Below are positions 23,764 through 33,040 of a stretch of DNA of 42,474 bases, piece by piece; the stretch's first letter is position 1, and every line of letters begins with the position of its first letter. The notes under the pieces are model-generated. The model was not told the origin of the DNA. It made no database searches and saw only the letters and a list, made by a program, of their open reading frames with translations. The DNA is from Acidobacteriota bacterium (GTDB lineage: Bacteria > Acidobacteriota > Terriglobia > Terriglobales > Acidobacteriaceae): NCBI GenBank assembly GCA_023265315.1, contig JAHFUA010000009.1:1443-43916 (forward strand). The letters are read 5' to 3'. Made by a program: the position numbers and the translations under genes.

Positions 23764-25608
23764 CTAGCGGTGATTGCTGAAAAGCGTCTTGCCGCCGGCC
23801 GCCTGCACCATGTATGCGGAGGGGCCCAGCAGGCGCTCGATGCGCGCGAGCTGGCTCTCTTCCGTAATCAGGTAGTAGCGTTCGGGCCCGGTCCACAGGC
23901 GCTGCAGGTCGTTATCGTCGATGAACACATGCGGAGCCCCCGGGGCGTTGGAGCCATACTCGAAATTCGCCCAGCGCCCGTTGAGCAACAGCGCGTCCCG
24001 GCCCGTGTAGTAGACCATCGAAGCGAAAGAGTAGTAGTGTTCATCGAGGATGAGCGTGCCCTGTGGCGAGTGGTTGAAGGTCATCGCCAGCCGGTACGAG
24101 GACAGGTAAGGATCGAAGACCGCCATAGCCAGGCGTGCCGCCTGGAAGAACAGCACCATCATCAGCGCCATCGCGAAATATGCGCGGCGTCCGCGAAGCA
24201 ACCACAGACTCAGCGCGCCGAAGAGGAATGCCAGCCCTGCGACCAGCAGCGGCGCGCGCAGGTAGGCGAAGGCAGGCAGGGTGAGGTCGGCCATGTGGCC
24301 CAGCGACAGCGTGTAGAGCTGCGGGTTGCGGCTGAGTTCCTCGGCGATGTCGCCGGGCGTCGGTGTGGAACCCACCGCAAAGAGGATCAGCCCGATGGCC
24401 ACGACGCACACGCCGGCGATCAGCGCAATCACGCGTGGGGCAATCTCTGTCCATCGGGTGCGTGTGGCCATGGCGGAACCAATCAGCAGCGCCAGCGCCG
24501 GATAGATCGGCATGGAGTAATACTCCTGCGTGGTGGAGAGCGTGAAGAAGACCATCACGACGGCAATCCAGCACAGTGCCAGCAGGCGCGCGCGCCCGGC
24601 CCGGTCCACCGGGCGATAGTTCAGCCTCACTGCCGCCGGCAGGAATACGCTCCAGGGAAAAAGCCACAGCAGGTTGTAGGCCCAGAAGGCCGCGCGCGGC
24701 ACCGTGTTGTAGTCCCGCGGATAGCGCATGTTCAGAAAGCGGAACACGTGCTCGTTCAGAAAGTAGAACCAGAAAAAGCCGCGATAGTGTCCGGGCTCGC
24801 TCTTCCAGGTGAAGTCGAAGTAGGGCGGGTTGCGCAAAATGGCCAGCGCGTGCCACGGCACCGCGATCAGCAACATCACTCCGAGCGCGGAGAACGGGTG
24901 CAGCCGCTGCCACGTCCGGCGATGGAACAACTGGCGCGTGATCAGCAGGTAGACCAGCGCCGCGCCCGCGGGGAAGACCACTGCGATCAGGCCCTTGAGC
25001 AACAGTCCCGCTCCCAGGCAGGTGCCCGCGAGCAGCGACCAGCGTCGCGGGTGAGGCTCGTCTTCCTCCAGCAGTCGCAGAAACGCGTAGAGGGCCAGCG
25101 TGACCACCAGCGTGAGCGCGGCGTCGGGGATCACGATGCGCGTAAACAGCCACAGCCCGACGCAGGTGGTGAGGGCGAGGCCGGAGTAGAGGCCGGCCGG
25201 CTCCCCGAAGGCCCAGCGTGCGAAGCGCGCAGTCACAACACACAGCGCCAACACCGCCAGAACCGTCCATAGCCTGGCGGCCCAGTCGTGCAGTCCGAAG
25301 AGCTTGAAGGAGATGGCCTCAAGCCAGAAGCCCAGCGGAGGCTTTTCCAGATAGAGCACGCCGTTGAGCCGGGCTGTCACCCAGTCTCCCGACTGCAGCA
25401 TGTTGCGCCCGATCTGCGCGAGCACGGCGTCGGCGTCGTCGAGAAGATGGGGCGGGCTGAAGATCGAGCCCGCGAAGATGGCGGCGGCGAAGGCGAGAAC
25501 GATCAGATCAGAATGCGATTGCGCTCGCCCGCCCCCGTCTTGTCGTGTGAGTCCGCGCTGCGGATGTTCCACCGCTTCAGCCACAGGAACAGGATCAGAA
25601 GTCCCCAT
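23764..25608 (-). CDS. GT39/ArnT-like membrane glycosyltransferase
   Basis: The 614-residue polytopic protein has the PMT/ArnT hallmarks. A first helix is followed by the acidic catalytic motif HLLDDADAVLAQIGRNML near residue 57 and the substrate loop LEKPPLGFWLEAISFKLFG, and about ten further helices carry RMVIPDAALT-like elements. Such enzymes transfer sugars from polyprenyl phosphate carriers to lipid A, proteins or glycans outside the cytoplasmic membrane. Its 5' end overlaps the end of asnB by 106 bases in another frame. No later ATG would keep the first helix intact, so the overlap may be real. The acceptor is unknown. Confidence 0.9.
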   Translation of the reverse strand: MGTSDPVPVAEAVEHPQRGLTRQDGGGRAQSHSDLIVLAFAAAIFAGSIFSPPHLLDDADAVLAQIGRNMLQSGDWVTARLNGVLYLEKPPLGFWLEAISFKLFGLHDWAARLWTVLAVLALCVVTARFARWAFGEPAGLYSGLALTTCVGLWLFTRIVIPDAALTLVVTLALYAFLRLLEEDEPHPRRWSLLAGTCLGAGLLLKGLIAVVFPAGAALVYLLITRQLFHRRTWQRLHPFSALGVMLLIAVPWHALAILRNPPYFDFTWKSEPGHYRGFFWFYFLNEHVFRFLNMRYPRDYNTVPRAAFWAYNLLWLFPWSVFLPAAVRLNYRPVDRAGRARLLALCWIAVVMVFFTLSTTQEYYSMPIYPALALLIGSAMATRTRWTEIAPRVIALIAGVCVVAIGLILFAVGSTPTPGDIAEELSRNPQLYTLSLGHMADLTLPAFAYLRAPLLVAGLAFLFGALSLWLLRGRRAYFAMALMMVLFFQAARLAMAVFDPYLSSYRLAMTFNHSPQGTLILDEHYYSFASMVYYTGRDALLLNGRWANFEYGSNAPGAPHVFIDDNDLQRLWTGPERYYLITEESQLARIERLLGPSAYMVQAAGGKTLFSNHR

Positions 25609-27416
25609 AAGTGGTAACCGAAATTGGCTCGCCTTTCCAGATGATCGCGGATGACGGCGTCGATCCCCTGCCAGCGGAACAGGCCGGTCGGCTCGACCGC
25701 CGGCTCGGTCAAGGTGTCCAGCAGCAGCGGCTTCAGCAGCCCGCGGAACCAGTCGTGCGCCGGGATGTCGAAGCCACTCTTCTTACGATACAGGATGGAG
25801 CGCGGCAGCTTGCCCTTCATCAGGTCGCGAAGGATGAACTTCAGCTCCGAGCCGCGGACTTTGTAGGACTGCGGCAGGGCGGCGGCGAATTCCACGATGC
25901 GGTGGTCGAGGAAGGGCGGGCGCACCTCCATGGAATGCGCCATGCTCATGCGATCGACCTTGTAGAGGATGTCGTCGGGCAGATAGTAGCGCTGGTCGAA
26001 GAGCAGAAAGCGGTCGAGGCCGTTTCCCGCGGGCACGTCGCCGAGCAGACGGCGCATCGGCTCGGGATCAGCCTTCAAAAAGAAGGCTCGCAGCTCCGCG
26101 GCGGAAAAGGTGCCGTTCCAGAAGACGTGCGCTTCCTCAGGCGGAAGCAAGGAGCCTTCGAGGAAGCGCTTGAGCTTGTATTCGAAGCTGATCTTGTCGT
26201 CGGAGACCGGCCAGCGGCTGACGGCCGAGGCGGCCGCCCGCCGCAGCGACGTCGGTACTGCCTGCGCCAGGCGCGAATAGCGGTCGGCGCGGTAGGTGAG
26301 ATAGCCGCCGAAGAGCTCGTCAGCGCCTTCGCCGCTGAGCGCCACCGTCACCTGCTGCCGGCTCATCTTGGAGAGGAACCAGACGGGGAGCGAGCCGGCG
26401 TCGGCGCTGGGCTCGTCCGAGTAGTAGGCGAACTGCTGGATGGCATCCACCAGCTCGGCCCCGGGGCTGAGGTCGAACTCGGTGTGGTCGGTGCCATAGA
26501 GGTGCGCCACCTCGCGGATGTAGCGGCTCTCGTCGAAGCTGCGCCCCTTGAAGGTGATGGAAAACGTCTTTAGGCGCGATGGGCTGGCCGCTGCGGCGTA
26601 GTGCAGGATGGTCGAGGAATCAATGCCGCCGCTCGCCCACACGCCCAGCGGAACGTCCGAAACCAGATGCTCCTTGACCGAATGTTGCAGCAGAGAGTCA
26701 AGCTGCTGCTTGGCCTCTTCCAGAGTGACTCGCGCGGGGAGCGGCTGGGGCGCGCAACGCCAGTAGCACTCAGTGCGCACCTGGCCGTTCTCCCAGACCA
26801 GGAGGTGTCCGGGCAGGAGCTTCACGATGTCGCGCACCAGAGTGTGCGGCGCGGGAACCCAGTTCAGGCGGAGATAGCAGTTGAGCCCGTCGACATCGAT
26901 GGCCCGGTCGATCTCGGGGTGGACAAAGATGGCCTTCAGCTCCGAGGCGAAGTAGATGTCATCGCCCCGGCGGGAGTAGTAGAGCGGCTTGATGCCCATG
27001 CGATCACGGGCAAGCACCAGGCGCCGGCGCGATTCCGTCCACAGGGCCAGCCCGAACATGCCGCGCAGACGCGCGAAACAGGCGGTGTCCCACTCGAGAA
27101 ACGCCTTAAGCACAACCTCCGTATCGCTGCGCGTCGTGAAACGACGTCCGCGCGACTTCAACTCTTCGCGCACTTCGGCGAAGTTGTAGATCTCGCCGTT
27201 GAAGACGAGGACGGTGTCGCCGTCGTCGCTACCCATGGGCTGCTCGCCGGAGATGAGGTCGATGATCTTCAGCCGGACGGAGCCGAGGGAGACGTTGGGC
27301 GTCTCGAAGACGCCCTGCTGGTCGGGACCGCGGTGGAGGAGCGTGGCGGTGGCTTCGCGGATGCGCTCGCCGGCCGAGGGGCGCTCCTTATGCGTGAATC
27401 CGACGATGCCGCACAC
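25503..27416 (-). CDS. asnB: Glutamine-hydrolysing asparagine synthase-like amidotransferase
   Basis: The 637-residue protein is a class II amidotransferase. C2 after the initiator methionine is the glutaminase nucleophile (MCGIVGF), with LHRGPDQQG and FNGEIYNF in the N-terminal domain. The C-terminal synthetase domain has the PP-loop WASGGIDSSTI and ALSGEGADELFGGY. Besides making asparagine, such enzymes in polysaccharide clusters amidate uronic acids or peptides. Its position beside glycosyltransferases and heptose genes makes a glycan role plausible. It is divergent from the methyltransferase at 27486 with 69 bases between. Confidence 0.93.
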   Translation of the reverse strand: MCGIVGFTHKERPSAGERIREATATLLHRGPDQQGVFETPNVSLGSVRLKIIDLISGEQPMGSDDGDTVLVFNGEIYNFAEVREELKSRGRRFTTRSDTEVVLKAFLEWDTACFARLRGMFGLALWTESRRRLVLARDRMGIKPLYYSRRGDDIYFASELKAIFVHPEIDRAIDVDGLNCYLRLNWVPAPHTLVRDIVKLLPGHLLVWENGQVRTECYWRCAPQPLPARVTLEEAKQQLDSLLQHSVKEHLVSDVPLGVWASGGIDSSTILHYAAAASPSRLKTFSITFKGRSFDESRYIREVAHLYGTDHTEFDLSPGAELVDAIQQFAYYSDEPSADAGSLPVWFLSKMSRQQVTVALSGEGADELFGGYLTYRADRYSRLAQAVPTSLRRAAASAVSRWPVSDDKISFEYKLKRFLEGSLLPPEEAHVFWNGTFSAAELRAFFLKADPEPMRRLLGDVPAGNGLDRFLLFDQRYYLPDDILYKVDRMSMAHSMEVRPPFLDHRIVEFAAALPQSYKVRGSELKFILRDLMKGKLPRSILYRKKSGFDIPAHDWFRGLLKPLLLDTLTEPAVEPTGLFRWQGIDAVIRDHLERRANFGYHLWGLLILFLWLKRWNIRSADSHDKTGAGERNRILI

Positions 27417-27485
27417 GAGGCGATTCTAGCAAAAGGCGGCTGAACCAGCCGGTCATATATACTGACAGTCTCGCCACCCCACGCG

Positions 27486-28499
27486 ATGAAGCGCCGACTC
27501 CTCGACTACCTGGCCTGCCGGCCGTGCGGCCGCCCGTTCGAGCTGTGCGTCCAAAGAGAGGAAGACGCGGAGATCGTCGAGGGCTCGCTCGTCTGTCCCG
27601 CGTGCGGCGCGAATTCCCCCATCATTCGCGGGATTCCGCGATTTCTTTCCGCGGAGCTTTCGGCGGACAAGCGCGCCACGGCGGCAGCCTTCGGGTACGA
27701 GTGGACCCACTACTCGGAGTTGAACGAGCAATACCGGGCGGAGTTTCTCGACTGGATCCATCCCCTCCAGCCGGAGGCGTTCCGTGACCGTGTGGTGCTG
27801 GACGCAGGCTGCGGAAAAGGCCGCCACGCCTGGCTTTCGGCCGAGTTCGGCGCGCGCGATGTGGTCGGCATCGACCTCTCCGACGCGGTCGAGGCGGCCT
27901 ATCAGAACACGCGGCAACTGCCCAACGTCCACATCGTGCAAGCCGACATCTACCATCTGCCAATGCGCGCGCCCTTCGACCTGTTCTACAGCATCGGCGT
28001 GCTTCACCACCTTCCCGATCCCAAGCAGGGGTTCCTTTCGCTGGTCCGCCACCTGCGGCCGGGCGGCCGCGCCGTGATCTGGGTGTACGGCAAAGAAGGC
28101 AACTGGTGGATCGAGAGGATCGTCAACCCGGTGCGCATCCACTTCACCTCGCGCGCGCCCAAGGCGGTGACCCGGGTGCTGTCGTTCGTGCTCTCACTGC
28201 CGCTCTATGCCGCGCTCAAGCTGGTGTACGGCCCGGCGCGGAACCGGCCGCGTCTGAAGAAGCTGCTGTTCTACTCCGACTATCTCTGCACAATCTCGAA
28301 CTACTCGTTCGCCGAGAACTTCTGGAACGTCTTCGACCACCTGGTGGCGCCGACGGCCTTCTACCACAGCCATGCGGAGATCGATGACTGGTTCGCGACC
28401 GCCGGACTCTCCGAGGTGCTGATCACGCGGCGCGCCAACAATAGTTGGCGGGGAACGGGAGTCAAGGCAGCCGCCGCCGAGACTGGGCGGGATGCTTGA
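27486..28499 (+). CDS. SAM-dependent methyltransferase with N-terminal zinc-binding Trm112-like segment
   Basis: The 337-residue protein starts with a two-knuckle zinc motif (C11, C14 and C37, C40) and IIRGIPRFL, the Trm112-like segment found ahead of many class I methyltransferases. The Rossmann core follows with motif I VVLDAGCGKGRHA, the acidic end of the second strand in VGIDLSDAV, and YSIGVLHHLPDP. The C-terminal 120 residues are a predicted partly hydrophobic extension (LSFVLSLPLYAALKLVY) that may touch the membrane. Similar proteins sit in surface-glycan clusters and modify sugars, but the substrate here is unknown. It heads the plus-strand gene set leading into the heptose genes. Confidence 0.88.
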   Translation: MKRRLLDYLACRPCGRPFELCVQREEDAEIVEGSLVCPACGANSPIIRGIPRFLSAELSADKRATAAAFGYEWTHYSELNEQYRAEFLDWIHPLQPEAFRDRVVLDAGCGKGRHAWLSAEFGARDVVGIDLSDAVEAAYQNTRQLPNVHIVQADIYHLPMRAPFDLFYSIGVLHHLPDPKQGFLSLVRHLRPGGRAVIWVYGKEGNWWIERIVNPVRIHFTSRAPKAVTRVLSFVLSLPLYAALKLVYGPARNRPRLKKLLFYSDYLCTISNYSFAENFWNVFDHLVAPTAFYHSHAEIDDWFATAGLSEVLITRRANNSWRGTGVKAAAAETGRDA

Positions 28500-28547
28500 T
28501 CCACGGCGGCGCTCGACGCCCCCGAGCCGCTCAATTATGATGCGAGC

Positions 28548-29306
28548 GTGAAGGTGGAAGTGAAGGCTGACACGGGGCGTGATTCGCGGATGGCCGAAGG
28601 CGCTCGCCCGAAGCTCGACCTGCAAGCAGCGATCCTGGCCGGCGGGCTGGGAACACGCATGCGGCCGCTGACCGAGACCATCCCGAAAGTGATGATCGAG
28701 GTCTGCGGCAAGCCATTCCTGCATCATCAACTGGAGTTGGTCCGCGAGAGTGGGATTTCGCGCGTGCTGCTGCTGGTGGCGCACCTGGGAGAGAAGATCG
28801 AGCAGCACTTCGGTGATGGAGAGTCTCTCGGTCTAGAGCTCAGCTATTCCTACGAGCCGGCCCCGCTGGGCACAGGCGGGGCGCTCCAGCATGCCGCCGG
28901 CAAGCTGGAAGACGAGTTCCTGGTGCTGAATGGCGACACCTTTCTGCCCATCGATTATGCCGCAATGGCGCGCGACTTTCGCGAGCACAGGCCCTCGGCC
29001 TTGGTCGTCGCCTACGACAATCGCACGCCTCGGACGGCCAGCAACCTGGCGGTGACGGCCGATGGTCGCGTCACCGCATATCGCAAGCGAGATCCGCGGG
29101 ACCTGACGCACATTGATGCGGGCGCCATCATCCTTCGCCACGAGGTGCTGGACGACATCCCGCCCGGGCGCGTCTGCTCGCTCGAAGAGGAAGTTTTTCC
29201 CCGGCTGATCGAGCAAGGACGTATGCGGGCGTGGGTCACTTGCGAGCCGTTTTACGACATGGGGACACCGGCGGGATTGGAAGCGCTGGCGCGGAGGCTG
29301 GGATGA
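28548..29306 (+). CDS. hddC: Nucleotidyltransferase, probable heptose-1-phosphate guanylyltransferase
   Basis: The 252-residue protein is a sugar-nucleotide pyrophosphorylase: AAILAGGLGTRMRPLTETIPK at the N-terminus binds the NTP, FLVLNGDTF holds the metal-binding aspartate, and DAGAIIL and DMGTPAGLEAL follow. Together with the next two genes this points to HddC, which makes GDP-D-glycero-alpha-D-manno-heptose. A mannose-1-phosphate guanylyltransferase is the alternative. The start is uncertain: GTG codons at 28548, 28554 and 28560 or an ATG at 28590. All keep the domain intact; the GTG at 28560 has an AAGG nearby. Its TGA overlaps the hddA ATG. Confidence 0.85.
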   Translation: MKVEVKADTGRDSRMAEGARPKLDLQAAILAGGLGTRMRPLTETIPKVMIEVCGKPFLHHQLELVRESGISRVLLLVAHLGEKIEQHFGDGESLGLELSYSYEPAPLGTGGALQHAAGKLEDEFLVLNGDTFLPIDYAAMARDFREHRPSALVVAYDNRTPRTASNLAVTADGRVTAYRKRDPRDLTHIDAGAIILRHEVLDDIPPGRVCSLEEEVFPRLIEQGRMRAWVTCEPFYDMGTPAGLEALARRLG

Positions 29307-30328
29307 TCCTGGCGAAGACCCCATTCCGCATCAGCTTCGTGGGCGGCGGCAGCGACCTGCCGGAGTTCTACCGGCGGCGCACGGGAACGGTGGTCAGCAC
29401 CACCATCGACAAGTCGATGTACATCGCCATCCACCCCTACTTTCACGACAAGATCCGAATCAAGTATTCGCGCACGGAAGACGTGTCCGACATCGCTGAG
29501 ATCAAGCATCCCCTGGTGCGCGAGTGCCTGCGCATGCTGAACATCGGCTGCGGGATGGAGATTGCCAGCTTCGCCGACGTGCCGGCGGGGACGGGAATGG
29601 GCTCGAGCAGCGCCTTCACCGTGGGCTTGCTGCATGCGCTCCACGCGCTCGCCGGGCGCAACGTGGGCCCCGAGCGCCTGGCCGAGGCCGCCTGCCACGT
29701 CGAGATCGAGCGCGTCGCCGAGCCCATCGGCAAGCAGGACCAATACGCCAGCGCGTACGGCGGGCTGAACTCGATCCGCTTCCATCCCGACAAGAGCGTG
29801 GAGGTGCGGCCGCTCGCGTGCGCGCCGTCCACGCGCGAAGAACTGGGCAGCCGGCTGATGCTGTTCTACGTCGGGCAGGAACGCGCGGCCAGTTCCATCC
29901 TGGCTGAGCAGTCGCGCAACATGGCGGACGCGGAGAAATTCGGCATGGTGGCGCGCATGGCCGAGCTCGCCCAGGAGCTTGCCTCCGAACTGGAGAAGAA
30001 CCGGCTGGACTCGTTCGGCGAGATCCTGCACCAAGGCTGGGAACTCAAGTCTCGCGTGGCGCACGACATCACCAACGACGCCATCGAATCCAACTACCAG
30101 CGGGCGCGGGAAGCGGGCGCGGAGGGCGGAAAGATTCTGGGCGCGGGCGGCGGTGGATTCCTCCTCTTGTATGCGAAGCGCGAGAAGCAAGGCCAGGTGC
30201 GCGAGGCGCTGAGCCATCTGCGGGAGATGCCGTTCGCCATGAGCACGGAGGGATCGCGCCTCCTGTGCAACGATGGCCAGAATGAGCCCATCCTGACGCG
30301 CCCGGCGATGTCGTCGGCGCAAAGGTGA
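29303..30328 (+). CDS. hddA: GHMP kinase, probable D-glycero-D-manno-heptose-7-phosphate kinase
   Basis: The 341-residue GHMP-family kinase opens MILAKTPFRISFVGGGSDLPEF. The ATP-binding motif PAGTGMGSSSAFTVGLLHAL lies near residue 95, GKQDQYASAYGGLN near 145 and the C-terminal GAGGGGFLLLY near 285. This combination is the pattern of HddA, which phosphorylates heptose-7-phosphate at position 1 with the alpha configuration used for GDP-heptose. The ATG at 29303 overlaps the hddC stop (ATGA). The frame is open 24 codons further upstream but in the shadow of hddC. Confidence 0.9.
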   Translation: MILAKTPFRISFVGGGSDLPEFYRRRTGTVVSTTIDKSMYIAIHPYFHDKIRIKYSRTEDVSDIAEIKHPLVRECLRMLNIGCGMEIASFADVPAGTGMGSSSAFTVGLLHALHALAGRNVGPERLAEAACHVEIERVAEPIGKQDQYASAYGGLNSIRFHPDKSVEVRPLACAPSTREELGSRLMLFYVGQERAASSILAEQSRNMADAEKFGMVARMAELAQELASELEKNRLDSFGEILHQGWELKSRVAHDITNDAIESNYQRAREAGAEGGKILGAGGGGFLLLYAKREKQGQVREALSHLREMPFAMSTEGSRLLCNDGQNEPILTRPAMSSAQR

Positions 30329-30395
30329 TGTTTTCTTGCTGAAACCGCAGGGCTACGGTACCCTTAGCGTGCTCGACGCACAAAATTCGGGGCAC

Positions 30396-31004
30396 ATGCG
30401 AATGAAGCCGCTGACAGCAGAAAAAACCGCAGTTTTAGCATCGAGCAGCTACTTTCGCGGGCTCGGCCAGGTGCTCGCGCGCACCGACAGCGCGGTGGTG
30501 GACCAGATCGCGGACGCCATCTGGCAGACCTACGAGCGGGCGCGCACCGTGTACTTGTTCGGCAACGGGGCCTGCGCTGCCCTGGCTTCCCATTTTGCCT
30601 GCGACCTGGCGAAGGGCACCATCGTGGGCGACCGTCGCCGCTTGCGCGCGGTGGCGCTCACCGACAACGCCCCGCTACTGACGGCGTGGGCCAATGACTC
30701 GCATTACGATGAGATCTTCGCCGAGCAACTCCGCAATCTGGTCGAGGAGGGCGACCTGGTGCTGGCCATTTCCGCCAGCGGGAATTCCCGCAACGTGCTG
30801 CGGGGGCTGGAAGTGGCGCGCGCAGCCGGCGCCAGGATCGTTGGCCTGACCGGCTACGAAGGGGGCCTCTTGCGCGAGCGCTGCGACCTGTGCCTGGTGG
30901 TGCCCTCGGACAATATGCAGCACATCGAAGATGTCCACTTGAGCGCCGCGCACGCCATCTACACCGCCCTGCGCCGTCGCATGACGCAGCGGGAGGGAGA
31001 GTAA
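30396..31004 (+). CDS. gmhA: SIS-domain phosphoheptose isomerase
   Basis: The 202-residue sugar isomerase-fold protein has VYLFGNGACAALASHFACDLAKG, LAISASGNSRNVLRGLE and IEDVHLSAAHAIY. The histidines expected for sedoheptulose-7-phosphate isomerisation (in ASHFACD and EDVHL) are present, while the glutamate equivalent of E. coli GmhA E65 appears to be aspartate. DiaA-type relatives lack these histidines. The frame opens at a TTG at 30336, but the ATG at 30396 with CGGGG just ahead fits the family start better; a second ATG lies at 30402. Next to hddA and hddC it completes the early steps of GDP-heptose synthesis. Confidence 0.86.
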   Translation: MRMKPLTAEKTAVLASSSYFRGLGQVLARTDSAVVDQIADAIWQTYERARTVYLFGNGACAALASHFACDLAKGTIVGDRRRLRAVALTDNAPLLTAWANDSHYDEIFAEQLRNLVEEGDLVLAISASGNSRNVLRGLEVARAAGARIVGLTGYEGGLLRERCDLCLVVPSDNMQHIEDVHLSAAHAIYTALRRRMTQREGE

Positions 31005-31011
31005 GCTCGGG

Positions 31012-31752
31012 ATGGCCTCTTCTGCGCCCGGCGTCGCCGCCTTGGCAGCCGTGATTCTGGACCTCGATGGCGTCATCGCTGACAGCCATCCCCTCCACGA
31101 ACAGGCCTGGAGGACGCTGCTGGCCGAGCAGGGCCTCGATCCCGCCGGCATCAACCTGGATTTCATTTACGCCGGCCGGCCGCGCCGGGAGATCCTTCGC
31201 CACTACCTGGGCCCGTTGCCGGAACCGTTGCTGGAGTCACTGGGCCGGCGCAAGGACGAGCATTACTCGCGCATCGCGGACACCCTCAAGCCGAAACCGG
31301 GGCTGCTGCGCCTGCTCGACGAGCTCGACGCCGCCGGCATCCCCTTCGCGCTTGCCACCTGCGCGGGTCGGAAGCGGACCGAGGACACACTGCGGCAGTT
31401 CGGCATCGCTGGGCGCTTCGCCGCGGTGGCGACGGGCGAAGACGCAGGCAGCTCGAAACCGACGCCGGAGATTTTCCTGCTCGCGGCCGCGAAGCTGGAA
31501 GTCAGCCCTCGGCAGGCGCTGGTGATCGAAGACTCGGTCGCGGGTGTCGAGGCGGCGCGTGCCGCGGGGATGAAATGCGTGGCCTACGTGCCTGCGGCGA
31601 GGCTCGCCGAGTTCGCCGATGCCGGCGCCGATCGCGTGCTGACCGACTTTCCGCAGCCCGCCGTCGAGTTCTTCCTGCGGGTGATGGGAGACGAGGCCGC
31701 CCAGCACTTTTCCTCCGCAGCGCATGCAGCGCAGCCCTCGGAAGGAGCCTGA
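31012..31752 (+). CDS. HAD-superfamily phosphatase (beta-phosphoglucomutase-like)
   Basis: The 246-residue protein is a HAD hydrolase of the beta-phosphoglucomutase subfamily: motif I VILDLDGVIADSHPLHEQAW, a helical cap (residues 30-95), motif II in FALATCAG, motif III SSKPTPEIF and motif IV VIEDSVAGVEAARAAG. The GDP-heptose route needs a 7-phosphatase, normally GmhB, which is a histidinol-phosphatase-like HAD of a different subfamily. Seven bases downstream of gmhA, this protein is the obvious candidate for that step here, an inference from position. The last 25 residues are low in complexity. Confidence 0.85.
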   Translation: MASSAPGVAALAAVILDLDGVIADSHPLHEQAWRTLLAEQGLDPAGINLDFIYAGRPRREILRHYLGPLPEPLLESLGRRKDEHYSRIADTLKPKPGLLRLLDELDAAGIPFALATCAGRKRTEDTLRQFGIAGRFAAVATGEDAGSSKPTPEIFLLAAAKLEVSPRQALVIEDSVAGVEAARAAGMKCVAYVPAARLAEFADAGADRVLTDFPQPAVEFFLRVMGDEAAQHFSSAAHAAQPSEGA

Positions 31753-31758
31753 CCCGCC

Positions 31759-32961
31759 TTGCCGGTCCTGTACCTTGCGCTGGGGCTGACCATCCTCGGC
31801 ATGGTTTCATCCGCCATCTTTCTTATCCTGGTGTTGCTGGGAGCAAAGCGATTCCGCCGCGACGCCCGCCGGTCGCTGGCTTCGCTTCCCGACGATGCGC
31901 ACTTGCCGCCGGTCTCGGTTTTGAAGCCGGTGCATGGTCGGGAAGCCCGGCTCAAGGAGAACATCGAGAGTTTTTTTCGCCAGGACTATCCCCAGTACGA
32001 GGTGCTGTTCGCCGCCGACGAGGCCGATGATCCGGCGCTGGCGGTGGTGCGCGAGGTGTGCACGCGCCACCCGCAGATTCCCAGCCGCATCCTGGTGACG
32101 GGGCGGCCACCATGGCCGAATCCGCCGGCGTATTCCTTCCACTGCATGACCGAGGTCGCCGCGCACGAAATCCTGGTGACCAGCGACAGCGACGTCGAAG
32201 TCTCGCCCCGCTACCTGCGCGAAGTCGTGCCGCCGCTGCTCGATCCCAAGGTTGGGATGGTGACCTGCCTCTATCGCGGCAAGAATGCGGGCGGGTTCTG
32301 GTCGGGGCTGGACGCCATCGGCATGTCGGTGGAGATGACGGCGGGAGTGCTGGTGGCCAACCTGCTCGAAGGCATGAAGTTTGGGCTGGGGCCGACCATC
32401 GCCGTGCGCAAGGACTCGGTGGCCAGCATCGGCGGCTATCGCGTCCTGGGCGAATATTTTTCCAACGATTTCGTGATCGGCAACTTCATCGAGAAGGCCG
32501 GCTACCGGGTCGTGCTCTCCGGCCACGTCATAGATCACGTGGTGCCGCCTATGAGCTTTCGCCGCATGTGGGAGCGCCAGGTGCGCTGGGCCAAGGGGAC
32601 GGCCTATTCGCGGCCCAAGGGCCACCTGGGGACTGGGCTCATCTTCGCCATGCCCTACGGGTTCCTCGGGTTGCTGGCTGCGGGGGTGATGGGCTATCCG
32701 CTGCTGGGAGCGCTGCTCCTGGGCGGGGCTCTGGTGAACCGGCTGGTCGAAGCCCGAGTGGTGGGATGGGGAGTGGTGCGCGATCCGCGGGCGCGCCGCT
32801 ATCCTTGGCTGTATCCGGTGCGGGACCTCCTGGGATTCCTGGTCTGGTGCGCGAGTTACCTCAGCCGACGGGCGGTGTGGCGCGACAATCGCTACGAGTT
32901 GCTGGCCGGAGGCAGGATCGTCCTGCGGCAATCTTCGCCCGAGTCCAGCCCGAAGGAATAG
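31759..32961 (+). CDS. GT21-type membrane glycosyltransferase (ceramide glucosyltransferase/HpnI-like)
   Basis: The 400-residue protein has an N-terminal helix (residues 3-28), a GT2-fold catalytic domain and two or three C-terminal helices. VSVLKPVHG (52-60), acidic motifs near 87-91 and SDSDVE (142-147), D237 in NDFVIGN and the processive-type RQVRW (273-277) match GT21 enzymes, which include ceramide glucosyltransferase and the hopanoid glycosyltransferase HpnI. No hopanoid gene is nearby. The start is a TTG at 31759 with GGAAGGAG 11 bases ahead; an ATG at 31801 would cut into the first helix. Confidence 0.88.
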   Translation: MPVLYLALGLTILGMVSSAIFLILVLLGAKRFRRDARRSLASLPDDAHLPPVSVLKPVHGREARLKENIESFFRQDYPQYEVLFAADEADDPALAVVREVCTRHPQIPSRILVTGRPPWPNPPAYSFHCMTEVAAHEILVTSDSDVEVSPRYLREVVPPLLDPKVGMVTCLYRGKNAGGFWSGLDAIGMSVEMTAGVLVANLLEGMKFGLGPTIAVRKDSVASIGGYRVLGEYFSNDFVIGNFIEKAGYRVVLSGHVIDHVVPPMSFRRMWERQVRWAKGTAYSRPKGHLGTGLIFAMPYGFLGLLAAGVMGYPLLGALLLGGALVNRLVEARVVGWGVVRDPRARRYPWLYPVRDLLGFLVWCASYLSRRAVWRDNRYELLAGGRIVLRQSSPESSPKE

Positions 32962-33040
32962 AGGCGAGATCACCCTTCCCGGCGCAAGGGCGAGGCTCCG
33001 GTTGGAGTTTCCCATTGCCATCCTGTAGGCTGCGGATCGC

